Below are positions 55,953-64,000 of a stretch of DNA of 64,000 nt, in pieces. Numbering within the stretch: position 1 is the stretch's first letter; each line of letters begins with the position of its first letter. This DNA is from Azospirillum brasilense (GTDB lineage: Bacteria > Pseudomonadota > Alphaproteobacteria > Azospirillales > Azospirillaceae). The notes below the pieces were generated by a model. The model ran no database searches. It had not been told where the DNA came from and saw only the letters and a program-made list of their open reading frames with translations. The position numbers and the translations under genes are program-made. The DNA lies in assembly GCF_022023855.1 (NCBI RefSeq), contig NZ_CP059450.1, forward strand, positions 682,001 through 746,000. The letters run 5' to 3'.

Positions 55953-57170
55953 TCACTCCAGACCGCCCCGCACCAGCCGCCCGCCCCGCACCACCGCGGC
56001 GCAGGGATTGGCGCCCAGCCAGTAGCACAGCTCCGCCGGGTCGCCGACGTCCCACACCGCCAGATCGGCGGCCTTGCCGGGCTCCAGCGTGCCATGGATG
56101 GCGGCCATGCCCAGCGCCTGGGCGGCGTTGCGGGTGACTCCGGCCAGCGCCTCCTGCGGGGTCAGGCGGAACAGGGTGCAGGCCATGTTCAGCATCAGCA
56201 GCAGCGACACGGCGGGCGAGGTGCCGGGATTGCAATCGGTGGACACCGCCATCGGTACGCCATGGCGCCGGAACAGCTCGATGGGCGGCAGCTTGGTCTC
56301 GCGCAGCGTGTAGAAGGCGCCGGGCAGCAGCACGGCCACCGTCCCCGCCGCGGCCATCGCCCGCGCGCCCTCCTCGCCGGTGTGCTCCACATGGTCGGCG
56401 GACAGCGCCTTGTAGCGCGCGGCCAGCGCGGCCCCGCCGCCGTCCGAGAGCTGGTCGGCGTGCAGCTTCACCGGCAGGCCGAGCCGCCGCGCGGTACCGA
56501 ACACGCGGGCCGTCTGCTCCGGCGAGAAGGCGATCCGTTCGCAGAAGGCATCGACCGCGTCCAGCAGCCCCTCCGCGGCCAGGGTGGGCAGGATGTCCTC
56601 GCAGACCAACGCGATGTAGTCGTCCGCCCGCCCGGCGAACTCCGGAGGCAGCGCGTGGGCGGCCAGCCCGGTCGTCCGCACCGTGACGGGGAAGCGCTCA
56701 CCCAGAGCCCGTGCGGCACGCAGCATCCGCCGCTCCGTGGCGAGGTCTAGACCGTAGCCGGACTTCACCTCCACCATCGTCACGCCCTCGGCCAGCAGCC
56801 GTTGCAGGCGCACGGCAGCGCTGGCGATCAAGCCATCCTCGTCGGCGACGCGGGTGGCGGCGACGGTCGAGGCGATGCCGCCTCCGGCGCGCGCGATCTC
56901 TTCGTAGGTCGCGCCCTCCAGCCGCATTTCGAACTCGCGGGCGCGGTTGCCGCCGAAGACCAGATGGGTGTGGCAGTCGATCAGCCCCGGCGTGACCCAG
57001 CGCCCGCCCAGGTCATGCTCCTCGGCGGCGCGACCGGCTGGGCGGTCCTTGGCGGCGCCGACCCAGGCGATCCGCCCGTCCTTCACGGCGATCACCGCGT
57101 CCCGCACGACTCCTCCCGGAGCCATGGTGGCCGCATGACCGTTGAACCACAGGCTGTCCCACTCCATCAT
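55953..57170 (-). CDS. hutI: Imidazolonepropionase HutI
   Basis: 405 residues, amidohydrolase: metal motif [20 protein letters not shown], then [32 protein letters not shown] and [10 protein letters not shown], which are the HutI active-site blocks. Opens the imidazolone ring in the third step of histidine breakdown. Start at one of two tandem ATGs (57170 or 57167) after GGGGAGGGG. Divergent from the HpnK-like gene. Confidence 0.94.
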   Translation of the reverse strand: MMEWDSLWFNGHAATMAPGGVVRDAVIAVKDGRIAWVGAAKDRPAGRAAEEHDLGGRWVTPGLIDCHTHLVFGGNRAREFEMRLEGATYEEIARAGGGIASTVAATRVADEDGLIASAAVRLQRLLAEGVTMVEVKSGYGLDLATERRMLRAARALGERFPVTVRTTGLAAHALPPEFAGRADDYIALVCEDILPTLAAEGLLDAVDAFCERIAFSPEQTARVFGTARRLGLPVKLHADQLSDGGGAALAARYKALSADHVEHTGEEGARAMAAAGTVAVLLPGAFYTLRETKLPPIELFRRHGVPMAVSTDCNPGTSPAVSLLLMLNMACTLFRLTPQEALAGVTRNAAQALGMAAIHGTLEPGKAADLAVWDVGDPAELCYWLGANPCAAVVRGGRLVRGGLE

Positions 57171-57215
57171 CCCCTCCCCGGCTTTGCGCCGCTTTCCGTC
57201 CCACCTTACATCGCC

Positions 57216-58091
57216 ATGCCCGACACCGACACCACACCAGCCCCGCGTTCCACGCATCCGGTCCTGCTCTGCGCCGATGACTACGGCCTGTCGCCGGGCG
57301 TCAACGAGGCCATCCGCGACCTCATCGCCGCCGGACGCTTGACGGCGACCTCGGCCATGACGCTCTGCACCTATTGGGCGGAGGGAGCGGCGCCGCTGAA
57401 GGAACTGGCCGGCAAGGCCGACGTCGGGCTGCATTTCACCCTGACCGACCAGCCGCCGCTGGGTTCCCTGCCCAAGCTGGCGCCGGACGGAAAGCTGCCG
57501 CCGCTGGGACGGCTGATGAAACTGGCCTACACCGGCGGCCTCGATCCCAAGGAAATCCGGGAGGAGCTGGCCCGCCAGCTCGACGCTTTCGCCGCGGCCT
57601 GGGGCGGGCCGCCCGCCTACATCGACGGCCACCAGCACGTCCACCAGCTTCCCACCGTGCGCGAGGCGGTGGCCGACGCCCTGGCCACCCTGCCCGGCGC
57701 CTATGTCCGCCTGTGCGGGGAGCCGGTGGGGGCCGTCCTGCGCCGCGGCGTGGCGGTGCCGAAGACCTTGCTGATCGGCGGGCTCGGCGGTGGGCTGGCG
57801 CGGCTGGCGCGGGCGCGCGGCATCCCCGCCAACAACCGCTTCGCCGGTGTCTACGACTTCTCCGGACGCCAGCCTTTCCCCGATCTGATGGCGCGCTTTC
57901 TCGACCGTCCCGCCGGGCGGCTGCTGGTGATGGTCCATCCCGGCATCCCGGACGAAGCCCTGCGCCGCGCCGACCCGCTGGTGGACCAACGCAAGGTGGA
58001 GCACGACTATCTGAGAGGCCCGGCCTTCGCCGCCCTGCTTGGCGAGCGAAGCATCCGACTCGCCCGCTTCGCCGAGTTCCCGGCGCCCTGA
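57216..58091 (+). CDS. ChbG/HpnK family (YdjC) carbohydrate deacetylase
   Basis: 291 residues. Metal site [41 protein letters not shown] (His pair) and VMVHPGIPD match the YdjC fold. The family removes acetyl groups from chito-oligosaccharides (ChbG) or hopanoid sugars (HpnK). Neighbours do not decide between them; the following methyltransferase and the distant GtrA hint at glycan or lipid modification. Confidence 0.87.
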   Translation: MPDTDTTPAPRSTHPVLLCADDYGLSPGVNEAIRDLIAAGRLTATSAMTLCTYWAEGAAPLKELAGKADVGLHFTLTDQPPLGSLPKLAPDGKLPPLGRLMKLAYTGGLDPKEIREELARQLDAFAAAWGGPPAYIDGHQHVHQLPTVREAVADALATLPGAYVRLCGEPVGAVLRRGVAVPKTLLIGGLGGGLARLARARGIPANNRFAGVYDFSGRQPFPDLMARFLDRPAGRLLVMVHPGIPDEALRRADPLVDQRKVEHDYLRGPAFAALLGERSIRLARFAEFPAP

Positions 58092-58115
58092 AACAACCTC
58101 CCGCTTCTCCGCCCC

Positions 58116-58136
58116 CCGGCGGCATAGTTCCGCCGG
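58116..58136 (+). terminator. Hairpin after the HpnK-like gene
   Basis: CCGGCGG (58116-58122), loop CATAGTT, CCGCCGG (58130-58136), 24 bases past the stop. Stable, but with no T-run. Likely transcript end; it is followed by a promoter-like element for the next gene. Confidence 0.42.
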
Positions 58137-58142
58137 TCATTC

Positions 58143-58172
58143 TTGACCGTCGCGATTGTTCGCCCCTACCAT
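58143..58172 (+). promoter_or_regulatory. Possible sigma-70 promoter of the methyltransferase
   Basis: TTGACC (58143-58148), 18 bases, TACCAT (58167-58172). Five of six -35 and four of six -10 bases match. About 98 bases before the ATG at 58271. Confidence 0.38.
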
Positions 58173-58270
58173 CATTACGACATGGCCGGATCGAGGGGGC
58201 TCTTCCTGGAGAAGAGACGAACAACAATATCCCCTCGGTAAGAAGCGGCCCACAAAAGGGGATGCGGGAT

Positions 58271-59056
58271 ATGCACGACAATGGGACGTCGTCCGGGCCA
58301 CCGGGCGGCCAGGGCTCCAGTGGCTGGGTCGATTTCTGGAACCGCCCCAACGCCATTTACGCGAATCAGCGCAACCTCGAAGCGCATTTCGCCTGCCTGC
58401 AGAACGACCTCGACGCCTATCTTCCGGAGGGGGGGACCGTCCTGGATTTCGGCTGCGGCGACGCGCTGGCGGCGGAGGCCATGGCCAAGCGCTGCCGGAA
58501 CGTCTGGCTGTACGACGCCGCCCCCGCGGTGCGGCAACGCCTGCGCGAGCGGCTGTCCGGCCATCCGGGTATCCGGGTCCTCGACGACGACGATCTCACC
58601 ACCCTTCCGACGGGCAGCGTCGATCTGGTGCTGGCCGTCTCCGTGCTGCAATACATCCCGCGGGAGGAGTTGGAGGCCGTCCTTCACCGCTGGCGCCACC
58701 TGATCGGCACCCGTGGGCGCATCCTGATCGCCGACGTGGTGGAGCCCGACACGCCGATGCTGCGCGACATCGCCAGCCAGCTCAGCATGGCGCGCCGGCA
58801 CGGCTTCCTGATGGCGGCGCTGATGGGGCTGGGGCGCATGGCCCTGTCCGACTACCGCCGCATCCGGCGCGAGGCCGGCTTTTCAACCTATACGCCGGCG
58901 GAGTTGCAGGCCCGGCTGTCCGCCGCCGGACTGAAAGGCGATCGTCTGGCGAAGAACATCGGCCCGACGCCGCACCGCCATTCCTTCGTCGCTCGCTCTC
59001 ACGGTGAGCCGACAGGCGCTCAGGCGGCAGGCGATCCGGCCTTGAAGGTCCAGTAG
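58271..59056 (+). CDS. SAM-dependent methyltransferase
   Basis: 261 residues. Motif I VLDFGCGDALAAEAMAKR, LYDAAPAVRQRLRERL, and the later VDLVLAVSVLQYIPREELEA are class I methyltransferase blocks. FWNRPNAIYANQRNLEAHFA at the start recalls lipid- or polyketide-modifying methyltransferases. Start at 58271 (AAGGGG upstream); an ATG at 58262 is possible. It ends inside the antisense GtrA gene (37-base overlap). Confidence 0.83.
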   Translation: MHDNGTSSGPPGGQGSSGWVDFWNRPNAIYANQRNLEAHFACLQNDLDAYLPEGGTVLDFGCGDALAAEAMAKRCRNVWLYDAAPAVRQRLRERLSGHPGIRVLDDDDLTTLPTGSVDLVLAVSVLQYIPREELEAVLHRWRHLIGTRGRILIADVVEPDTPMLRDIASQLSMARRHGFLMAALMGLGRMALSDYRRIRREAGFSTYTPAELQARLSAAGLKGDRLAKNIGPTPHRHSFVARSHGEPTGAQAAGDPALKVQ

Positions 59057-59466
59057 CGGTTCGCGCCGAAGCTCCACAGCATCACCAGCGCCGTGGCGGT
59101 GAGCTGGGCCAGCAGGTAATGCAGGCCCAGCCGCTGCGCCAAGGCCCACATGATGGCGCTGTTCACGCACAGCCCCACCGCTGCGACGGCCACGAACTTC
59201 GTGGCGGTGGGCAGATGATCCTGCTCGCTGCGAAAGACATGGCCGTAGTTCAGCAGGTAGCTGATGACGCCGCCGACGAGGAATCCCGCCGACGAGGCCA
59301 GGACCGGCGGAGCCGCCGCCAGTTCCGACAGGGCGATCAGAACGCCGTAATGGCCAACCGCCGCGGCGCAGCCGACCACCGCGAAGAGCAGGAACTGCAC
59401 CAGCGGCGCGTGCGCCGCCCGGTCCCTGGTGAATCTTCCCCCGGTCAATCCTCGTTCTCGACCCAT
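59020..59466 (-). CDS. GtrA-like membrane protein
   Basis: 148 residues, four helices: FLLFAVVGCAAAVGHYGVLI, VLASSAGFLVGGVISYLLNY, TKFVAVAAVGLCVNSAIMWA, LLAQLTATALVMLWSFGANR. NYGHVFRSEQ and NRYWTFK are the GtrA pattern. GtrA proteins move polyprenyl-linked sugars across the inner membrane. The ATG at 59466 lies inside the end of the CoA ligase (22-base overlap), so it is translationally coupled to a gene of quite different type. Confidence 0.85.
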   Translation of the reverse strand: MGRERGLTGGRFTRDRAAHAPLVQFLLFAVVGCAAAVGHYGVLIALSELAAAPPVLASSAGFLVGGVISYLLNYGHVFRSEQDHLPTATKFVAVAAVGLCVNSAIMWALAQRLGLHYLLAQLTATALVMLWSFGANRYWTFKAGSPAA

Positions 59467-61082
59467 TCCCTCTGCCGCAACTTGTAACGCTGGATCTTGC
59501 CCGTTTCCGTCCGCGGCAACTGCTCCAGGAACTCCACCGCGCGGGGGTACTTGTACGGGGCGATCCGGTCCTTGACGTAGCATTGCAGCCGCTCCGCAAG
59601 ATCGTCGCTGGGCCGCACGCCGTCGCGGGTGACGATGAAGGCCTTGGGGATGGAGCCGCGCAGCGGATCGGGCGCCGCGATGACCGCGCATTCCTCCACC
59701 GCTTCGTGGCCGAGCAGAACGTCCTCCACCTCCAGGCCGGAAATCTTATAGCCGGCGGAGACGATCAGGTCGTCGGTCCGCGCGTGATACCAGAAATAGC
59801 CGTCCTCATCCATGCGGAAGGCGTCACCGGTCAGGTTCCAGCCGCCCTGCACGTAGTTCTCCTGGCGCGGGTCGTCCAGGTAGATGCAGCCGGTCGGGCC
59901 GCGCACGGCCAGCCGCCCGATCTGGCCGGGAGGCAGCGGGGTCAGGCTGTCGTCGACCACGCGGGCCTCGTATCCCGGAACCACCATCCCAGTGGCACCG
60001 GGCCGGACAGCGCCGGGCGGCGAATGCAGGACGGCATTCAGCATCTCCGTGGTGCCGAAGCTGTCGAGAATCTCCATCCCCGTCACTGCCTGCCAGCCCT
60101 CCAGCGTGGTGGCGGGCAGCGGCTCCCCCGCCGAGACGCAGGCGCGCAGCGTGCGCAGCCCCTCGGCCAGAGCCGGGTCCTCCTCGATCCGCGCGGTCAT
60201 GGCGCGGTAGACGGTCGGCACGGTGAACATAACCGTCGCCTTGTGCCGGGCGGTCATCTCCAGCAACCGTTCCGGCGTGGCCCGGTCCAGCAGCACGACC
60301 GACGCCCCCACCCGCAGCGGGAACAGCAGCATCCCACCCTGGCCATAAGCGAAGGCGAGCGACGGCGTGCCGCAGAACACGTCGTCGCCACCGGTCTTCA
60401 GCAGCGATTGCGGCGACAGGTCGGCCACGGCCAAGAGGTCGCGGTGGAAATGCGCGGTCGCCTTGGGCTTGCCGGTGGTGCCCGAGGTGAAGGCGATCAG
60501 CGCCACATCGTCGGCGGCGGTGTCCACCACGGCGAAGCCGGCTTCGGTCTCTTCCAGCCATCCTTCGAGGTCGCCGCCGTTGAAGGTCACGACAGGCATC
60601 CCCCCGCCCATCGATTCCGCCGCCCCGTTGAGATCCTTGGCAAAGCGCGCGTCGCACAACGCCAGCGAGACGGCGGCGCGCTCGATGATGCTTTCCAGCT
60701 CCGTCGCGCGCAGCAGCGGCATGGTCGGCACCACCACCGCGCCGGCCTTCAGAACCGCCAGCCAGCAGGCGGCCAGCATCGGCGTGTTGGTCCCGCGCAC
60801 CAGAACCCGGTTGCCGGGAACGATCCCGAACCGTTCGGCCAGCAGGCGCGCAATGCGGTCCACCGTGTCGCGGAAGCGGCCATAGCTCCACACGTCGCCG
60901 TTTCCGATGACGCAGGGGCGCTCGTCCCAGCCGCGCTCCCGCCAGACGTCCAGCAGGGCCGCGGCGGCGTTCAGACGCTCGGGATAGGTGAGTTCGGGCC
61001 GGTCGTAGGAAAAATCGGGCATCTGCTCCGGCGGCGGCAGCCGGTCGCGGGTGAAACTGTCGATATGACCGGACCGAATCAT
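59445..61082 (-). CDS. Acyl/aryl-CoA ligase, benzoate- or 2-aminobenzoate-CoA ligase-like
   Basis: 545 residues, ANL superfamily. P-loop AFTSGTTGKPKATAHFHRDL, IPDSFGTTEM-type block (LDSFGTTEMLNAVLHSPPG), YHARTDDLIVSAGYKISGLE and the catalytic Lys region PRTETGKIQRYKLR. The overall pattern fits the benzoate/2-aminobenzoate-CoA ligase branch. Starts inside the MarR gene stop (ATGA) and ends inside gtrA start. Exact acid not readable. Confidence 0.87.
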   Translation of the reverse strand: MIRSGHIDSFTRDRLPPPEQMPDFSYDRPELTYPERLNAAAALLDVWRERGWDERPCVIGNGDVWSYGRFRDTVDRIARLLAERFGIVPGNRVLVRGTNTPMLAACWLAVLKAGAVVVPTMPLLRATELESIIERAAVSLALCDARFAKDLNGAAESMGGGMPVVTFNGGDLEGWLEETEAGFAVVDTAADDVALIAFTSGTTGKPKATAHFHRDLLAVADLSPQSLLKTGGDDVFCGTPSLAFAYGQGGMLLFPLRVGASVVLLDRATPERLLEMTARHKATVMFTVPTVYRAMTARIEEDPALAEGLRTLRACVSAGEPLPATTLEGWQAVTGMEILDSFGTTEMLNAVLHSPPGAVRPGATGMVVPGYEARVVDDSLTPLPPGQIGRLAVRGPTGCIYLDDPRQENYVQGGWNLTGDAFRMDEDGYFWYHARTDDLIVSAGYKISGLEVEDVLLGHEAVEECAVIAAPDPLRGSIPKAFIVTRDGVRPSDDLAERLQCYVKDRIAPYKYPRAVEFLEQLPRTETGKIQRYKLRQREWVENED

Positions 61083-61612
61083 CCTCTGACGCCTCCGCCA
61101 CGCACCGTGTTCTTGAGCTTTCCCAACAACCCCATCAACTGCACCATGTCGCCGTGGGGCATTCCCGCCGTCAGTTCGGCCAGCCAGCGGCGTTGCGCCG
61201 CCGCGATGGCCTGCGCCAGGGCGCTGCCTTCGGGGGTGATCCGGACGAACTGCATGCGCCGGTCGTTCGACGCCGCAGCCCGCGTGACCAGCCCATCCGT
61301 GGCCAAGCGTTCTACAATGCCGGTGACGTTGCCGTTGGTGACCATCATGCGCTTCGACAACTCGCCCATGGTCAGCCCTTCCGGCTGACGTTCGAGCAGG
61401 CACAACAGATCGAAACGCGGCTGGGTGGTGCTGAACTCGTCGCGCAAACGGCTGCGCAACCGGGCGCCGATGAGAACGGCGCACGCCGAAAGACGCAACC
61501 AGAGGCGCATCTCCGGGGAGGCGGCAAGGTCAGCCGCAGCCTCCACATCGACCGACACGTCCCCCTGCGCCCCAGCCGATGCCTCGGCCGCTGCGATGGC
61601 GGGTCCCTTCAC
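61079..61612 (-). CDS. MarR-family regulator
   Basis: 177 residues, winged helix: RFDLLCLLERQPEGLTMGEL, SKRMMVTNGNVTGIVERLAT, and DRRMQFVRITPEGSALAQAI (DRR wing motif). MarR proteins of aromatic-CoA pathways are released from DNA by the acyl-CoA product, so this probably controls its own operon (MarR, CoA ligase, GtrA). Coupled to the ligase by ATGA. Confidence 0.9.
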   Translation of the reverse strand: MKGPAIAAAEASAGAQGDVSVDVEAAADLAASPEMRLWLRLSACAVLIGARLRSRLRDEFSTTQPRFDLLCLLERQPEGLTMGELSKRMMVTNGNVTGIVERLATDGLVTRAAASNDRRMQFVRITPEGSALAQAIAAAQRRWLAELTAGMPHGDMVQLMGLLGKLKNTVRGGGVRG

Positions 61613-61788
61613 GGTCTGTCTCCACTCCCGGTGGGAGGCATCCGCCGCAGCGCCGCCTCCTCTTCGTTCGAAGGCTTACTGTAGTTGGACGCTCGGCCTT
61701 TGAGCCATGCAAGGAAGGAATGCTTGGTGCACAAGCAATAATCATCTGCGCAGAGATCGGGCGCTTTCAACCCCAAGCGCTCGACCAC

Positions 61789-62352
61789 TCAGTCGGCGCT
61801 CAGATACAGGTCGATTTCGCCCTGCTCCATGACGTGGGCGGTGCCGTGGATGATGCCATTGGCGATCTGGATGATTCGGTGGATCATCGCGACGGAGGTC
61901 TGGCAGTCCAGCCGCAGCTTGTCGGTCGCCCCATCCTGGATGTCGATGGACACGCGCTCCAGCGTGTGGCGGACCACCTGATGCGCCTGGGCGATGGTGT
62001 CCTCGAACGGCCGCTTGAACTTGGCCGGAACGTGGCCGTACGCCTCGATGGCCAGATCCTTGTCCGAGAAGCCGCTGTCGCGGAAATGCTCCTGGTAGCT
62101 CTTGGGCTGCCAGATCAGGCATTCCTCCAGCATGTCCGGCATGTCCGGAATCATCTCGATCAACATCACGATTTCGTTGAAGTGATTGAGATAATCGGTC
62201 GCCAGCAGGGTCTTGTCGGAAATGTTGGTGCCGACCACGCGCTGCCGCCAGGCATGGAAATCCGCCAGTTCGTCCGGCGCCATGCCATCGGTCACCGGCG
62301 GATCGGAATCGGGCCGATCAGAGCCTGCCGGGTCGAAATCTGGTTCGGTCAT
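61789..62352 (-). CDS. Conserved hypothetical protein
   Basis: 187 residues from the ATG at 62352 (MTEPDFDPAGSDRPDSDPPV), soluble. The core YLNHFNEIVMLIEMIPDMPD, LEECLIWQPKSYQEHFRDSG, YGHVPAKFKRPFEDTIAQAH looks well conserved and helical. I do not recognise a named family. The start is uncertain (an ATG at 62487 gives a Pro/Arg-rich extra 45 residues). It lies next to phyR with an EcfG-like motif upstream, so a stress link is possible. Confidence 0.72.
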   Translation of the reverse strand: MTEPDFDPAGSDRPDSDPPVTDGMAPDELADFHAWRQRVVGTNISDKTLLATDYLNHFNEIVMLIEMIPDMPDMLEECLIWQPKSYQEHFRDSGFSDKDLAIEAYGHVPAKFKRPFEDTIAQAHQVVRHTLERVSIDIQDGATDKLRLDCQTSVAMIHRIIQIANGIIHGTAHVMEQGEIDLYLSAD

Positions 62353-62932
62353 ACGCGACTCTGGCATGCGCAGCCCTGGCATACGCGGTTCGACAGGCTC
62401 GGGTCTGGCGGGGCGGTGCCGGACGGTTTCCAAGCCGTTCCACCACCGGTGCGCGACGCCGGGGACAGTCAGTAATATCGCACTCATCCCGGCGCAAGCC
62501 CACCAGCGCGCTTTTTTTCGATGCCGTGCAAAAAAAACGCCGCCGGCGCGTCCCCGCTGGGACAGGCGCTGCGGCGGCAGTGACTGGCGGTTCAGGGAGG
62601 AATCACACCATTGTCAGTCCCAACAACCGGCCCTCGCCAATTGTTCCGCTTCCCTCGCATGTGCAGCGAACGGAACGGGGGCGGGCCGCCCGAAAAGCCC
62701 CTGCGCCCGAGCGAACGAGGTATGATGCCGCCCGTCCGGCGACGGGACTTAATCCGATCAAACTATCCCGAATAACCCTTTCGTCGTCACTCCCGATACG
62801 GCGCGAACTGCGCCATATGAACTTAACTTTGTAAGCGATCGGACGGGAACATTCGGCAAAGTCCGGGAAACGCGGCAGGCAAGCCAGCGCCCCTCGGCGG
62901 TACGCACTGGCTGGAGGTACGGGGAAAAAGTC
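62353..62932. other. Gap between the unknown and phyR
   Basis: No nepR- or ecfG-like gene in it. It contains a T7/A8 inverted repeat (T7 at 62512-62518, A8 at 62530-62537 across 11 bases), unusual in this GC-rich DNA, and an EcfG-like motif (62622-62647). If the unknown starts at 62487, part of this is its N-terminus. Confidence 0.45.
62622..62647 (-). promoter_or_regulatory. EcfG-like promoter motif next to phyR
   Basis: On the minus strand GGAAC (62647-62643), 17 bases, TGTT (62625-62622). One mismatch from GGAAC-N16/17-CGTT. It points to the conserved unknown (start 62487 or 62352), away from phyR. The long leader makes this weaker than the other two motifs. Confidence 0.35.
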
Positions 62933-63727
62933 ATGGATCAAAACACCCGCCACCTGATGGAACATCTGCCTTATCTGCGACGCTATGCGCGGGCCTTGAC
63001 CGGCACATCGACGCAGGGGGATGCCCTGGTGACGCGCACGCTTGAATGGTACCTGGACGGGCCGGGCGGGTCGGCAGTGGTGGACCCCTCGCGCGGTTCG
63101 CTCTACCGCTACCTGAACCAGTTGCAGGACAGCTCCGGTGCCCGGGCTGGCGCGCCCGGCGCCCATCCGGTCGAGGCGGCGCTGCACAGCCTGGACGAGA
63201 TGGATCGTCGGCTCTACCTGCTGGTCAACCTGGAGGATCTGCCGGTCGCCGACGCCGCCACCGTGCTGGGCATTGCCCCGGAAGACGCGGTGGAGCGGCT
63301 GAACTTCGCCCGAGAGCGGGTGCGCTCGAAGCTGACGGCGACGATCCTGATCGTCGAGGACGACGCGATCATCGCCTTCGATCTGGCGGAGACCGTGCGC
63401 GGCATGGGCCACACCGTCTGCGGCAACGCCGCCACCATGGACGAGGCGCTGACGCTGGCTTCTCGCCATGCGCCGACGCTCGCGCTGATGGACATCCGTC
63501 TGGCCGAAGGAGACAACGGAATCGAGGTGGCGCGGGAGCTTCGCCGCAAGCGCTTCCTACCGGTGATCTTCGTCACCGCCTTTCCCAACGAACTGGCCAA
63601 GCAGGGGCTGGAGCATCTGGGCCCGGTGATCCCCAAGCCCTTCACCCGCGAGCAGATCGAGCAGGCGATCACCCGCGCCGTCTTCACCCCCCACCCCGAG
63701 GAAGCCTCGCTCGCCATGAAGCACTGA
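62933..63727 (+). CDS. phyR: General stress response regulator PhyR
   Basis: 264 residues. Sigma-like domain (1-130; LPYLRRYARALTGTSTQGDA, PVEAALHSLDEMDRRLYLLV, ARERVRSKL) joined to a receiver (136-255) with ILIVEDD, Asp187 in LALMDIRLAEGDNG, IFVTAFPNEL and VIPKPF. When phosphorylated, PhyR binds the anti-sigma factor NepR and frees EcfG. All key residues are present. GGGGAAAAAG precedes the ATG. Usually phyR is beside nepR and ecfG; here it is not. Confidence 0.95.
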   Translation: MDQNTRHLMEHLPYLRRYARALTGTSTQGDALVTRTLEWYLDGPGGSAVVDPSRGSLYRYLNQLQDSSGARAGAPGAHPVEAALHSLDEMDRRLYLLVNLEDLPVADAATVLGIAPEDAVERLNFARERVRSKLTATILIVEDDAIIAFDLAETVRGMGHTVCGNAATMDEALTLASRHAPTLALMDIRLAEGDNGIEVARELRRKRFLPVIFVTAFPNELAKQGLEHLGPVIPKPFTREQIEQAITRAVFTPHPEEASLAMKH

Positions 63728-63759
63728 GGTTCCCGGAGGGTCGGAGAAGGCCAGCCGCC

Positions 63760-64000
63760 TTACTTGAAGACGACGGTGCGTCCGCCGTTCAGCAGGACGC
63801 GGTGTTCGACGTGGTAGCGGACCGCCCGAGCCAGCACGATGTTCTCGATGTCACGCCCGATGGCCACCAGGTCGTCGGGCGTCATCGTGTGGTCGACGCG
63901 CTCCGCCTCCTGCTCGATGATCGGCCCCTCGTCGAGGTTCGAGGTGACGTAGTGGGCGGTGGCGCCGATCAGCTTCACGCCGCGGGCGTGCGCCTGATGG
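63760..64000 (-). CDS. purU: Formyltetrahydrofolate deformylase PurU, C-terminal part (runs off window)
   Basis: About 80 C-terminal residues: [40 protein letters not shown] and [25 protein letters not shown] and DEGPIIEQ are PurU signatures (formyltransferase fold with the N-x-H...D site upstream). It frees formate from 10-formyl-THF for purine synthesis and folate balance. The N-terminal ACT domain lies outside. Convergent with phyR. Confidence 0.9.
   Translation of the reverse strand, partial: HQAHARGVKLIGATAHYVTSNLDEGPIIEQEAERVDHTMTPDDLVAIGRDIENIVLARAVRYHVEHRVLLNGGRTVVFK

Overview
The window is GC-rich, densely coded alphaproteobacterial chromosome, most like Azospirillum (Rhodospirillales). 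The support for this is a PhyR general-stress regulator, an alphaproteobacterial RpoH, FixL-type PAS domains, an HpnK-like deacetylase and many long antisense shadow frames typical of about 68% GC DNA. The genus is an inference, as no rRNA or tRNA gene is present to anchor it. I saw no rRNA, tRNA, CRISPR array, insertion sequence or prophage.

Layout. 1-5.2 kb holds a minus-strand stress block (DUF2934 protein, Hsp20, start of Lon) behind a consensus EcfG-type promoter, then a universal stress protein, a GDSL autotransporter esterase and a cytochrome b561. 5.4-12.5 kb holds a membrane PP2C phosphatase, an M48 protease, CbpA/CbpM chaperones, a thioredoxin-reductase-like flavoprotein and an orphan HPt/response-regulator pair. 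13-15.7 kb is a quinone/thiol redox cluster (glutathionyl-hydroquinone reductase, WrbA, divergent LysR). 15.7-24 kb holds a TPR-methyltransferase, a lytic transglycosylase behind a highly structured leader, RlmJ, a tandem pair of unrecognised paralogues, a CX5R phosphatase and a TPR-glycosyltransferase. 24-40.6 kb is mostly signalling and envelope: a hybrid kinase and an EAL protein, both with FixL-like PAS domains, an MsbA-like exporter, a patatin, a K+/H+ antiporter, RpoH, an M23 peptidase and YajQ.

40.6-50 kb contains a three-gene membrane operon pairing a MotA/TolQ-like channel with a MotB-like helix on an unusual periplasmic domain. A bacteriohemerythrin, a DUF3072 gene with an EcfG-type promoter and a complete dppABCDF-type peptide transporter follow. 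50.3-50.8 kb is a small AT-rich island with one secreted unknown. 50.8-59 kb holds a methyltransferase/MmyB-type regulator divergon, a DMT exporter, hutI and hutU with a toxin-antitoxin pair between them, and an HpnK-like deacetylase. 59-64 kb has a MarR/CoA-ligase/GtrA operon, a conserved unknown, an orphan PhyR and the 3' end of purU.

Likely connections. PhyR at 63 kb would release an EcfG sigma factor, which is not in the window. Matching promoter motifs sit before the DUF2934-Hsp20-Lon block, before the DUF3072 gene and, more weakly, before the unknown next to phyR. RpoH probably drives cbpA. The best candidates for something undescribed are the MotA/MotB-like operon (40.67-42.51 kb), the structured leader at 17.43-17.55 kb and the tandem paralogues at 19.26-21.29 kb.
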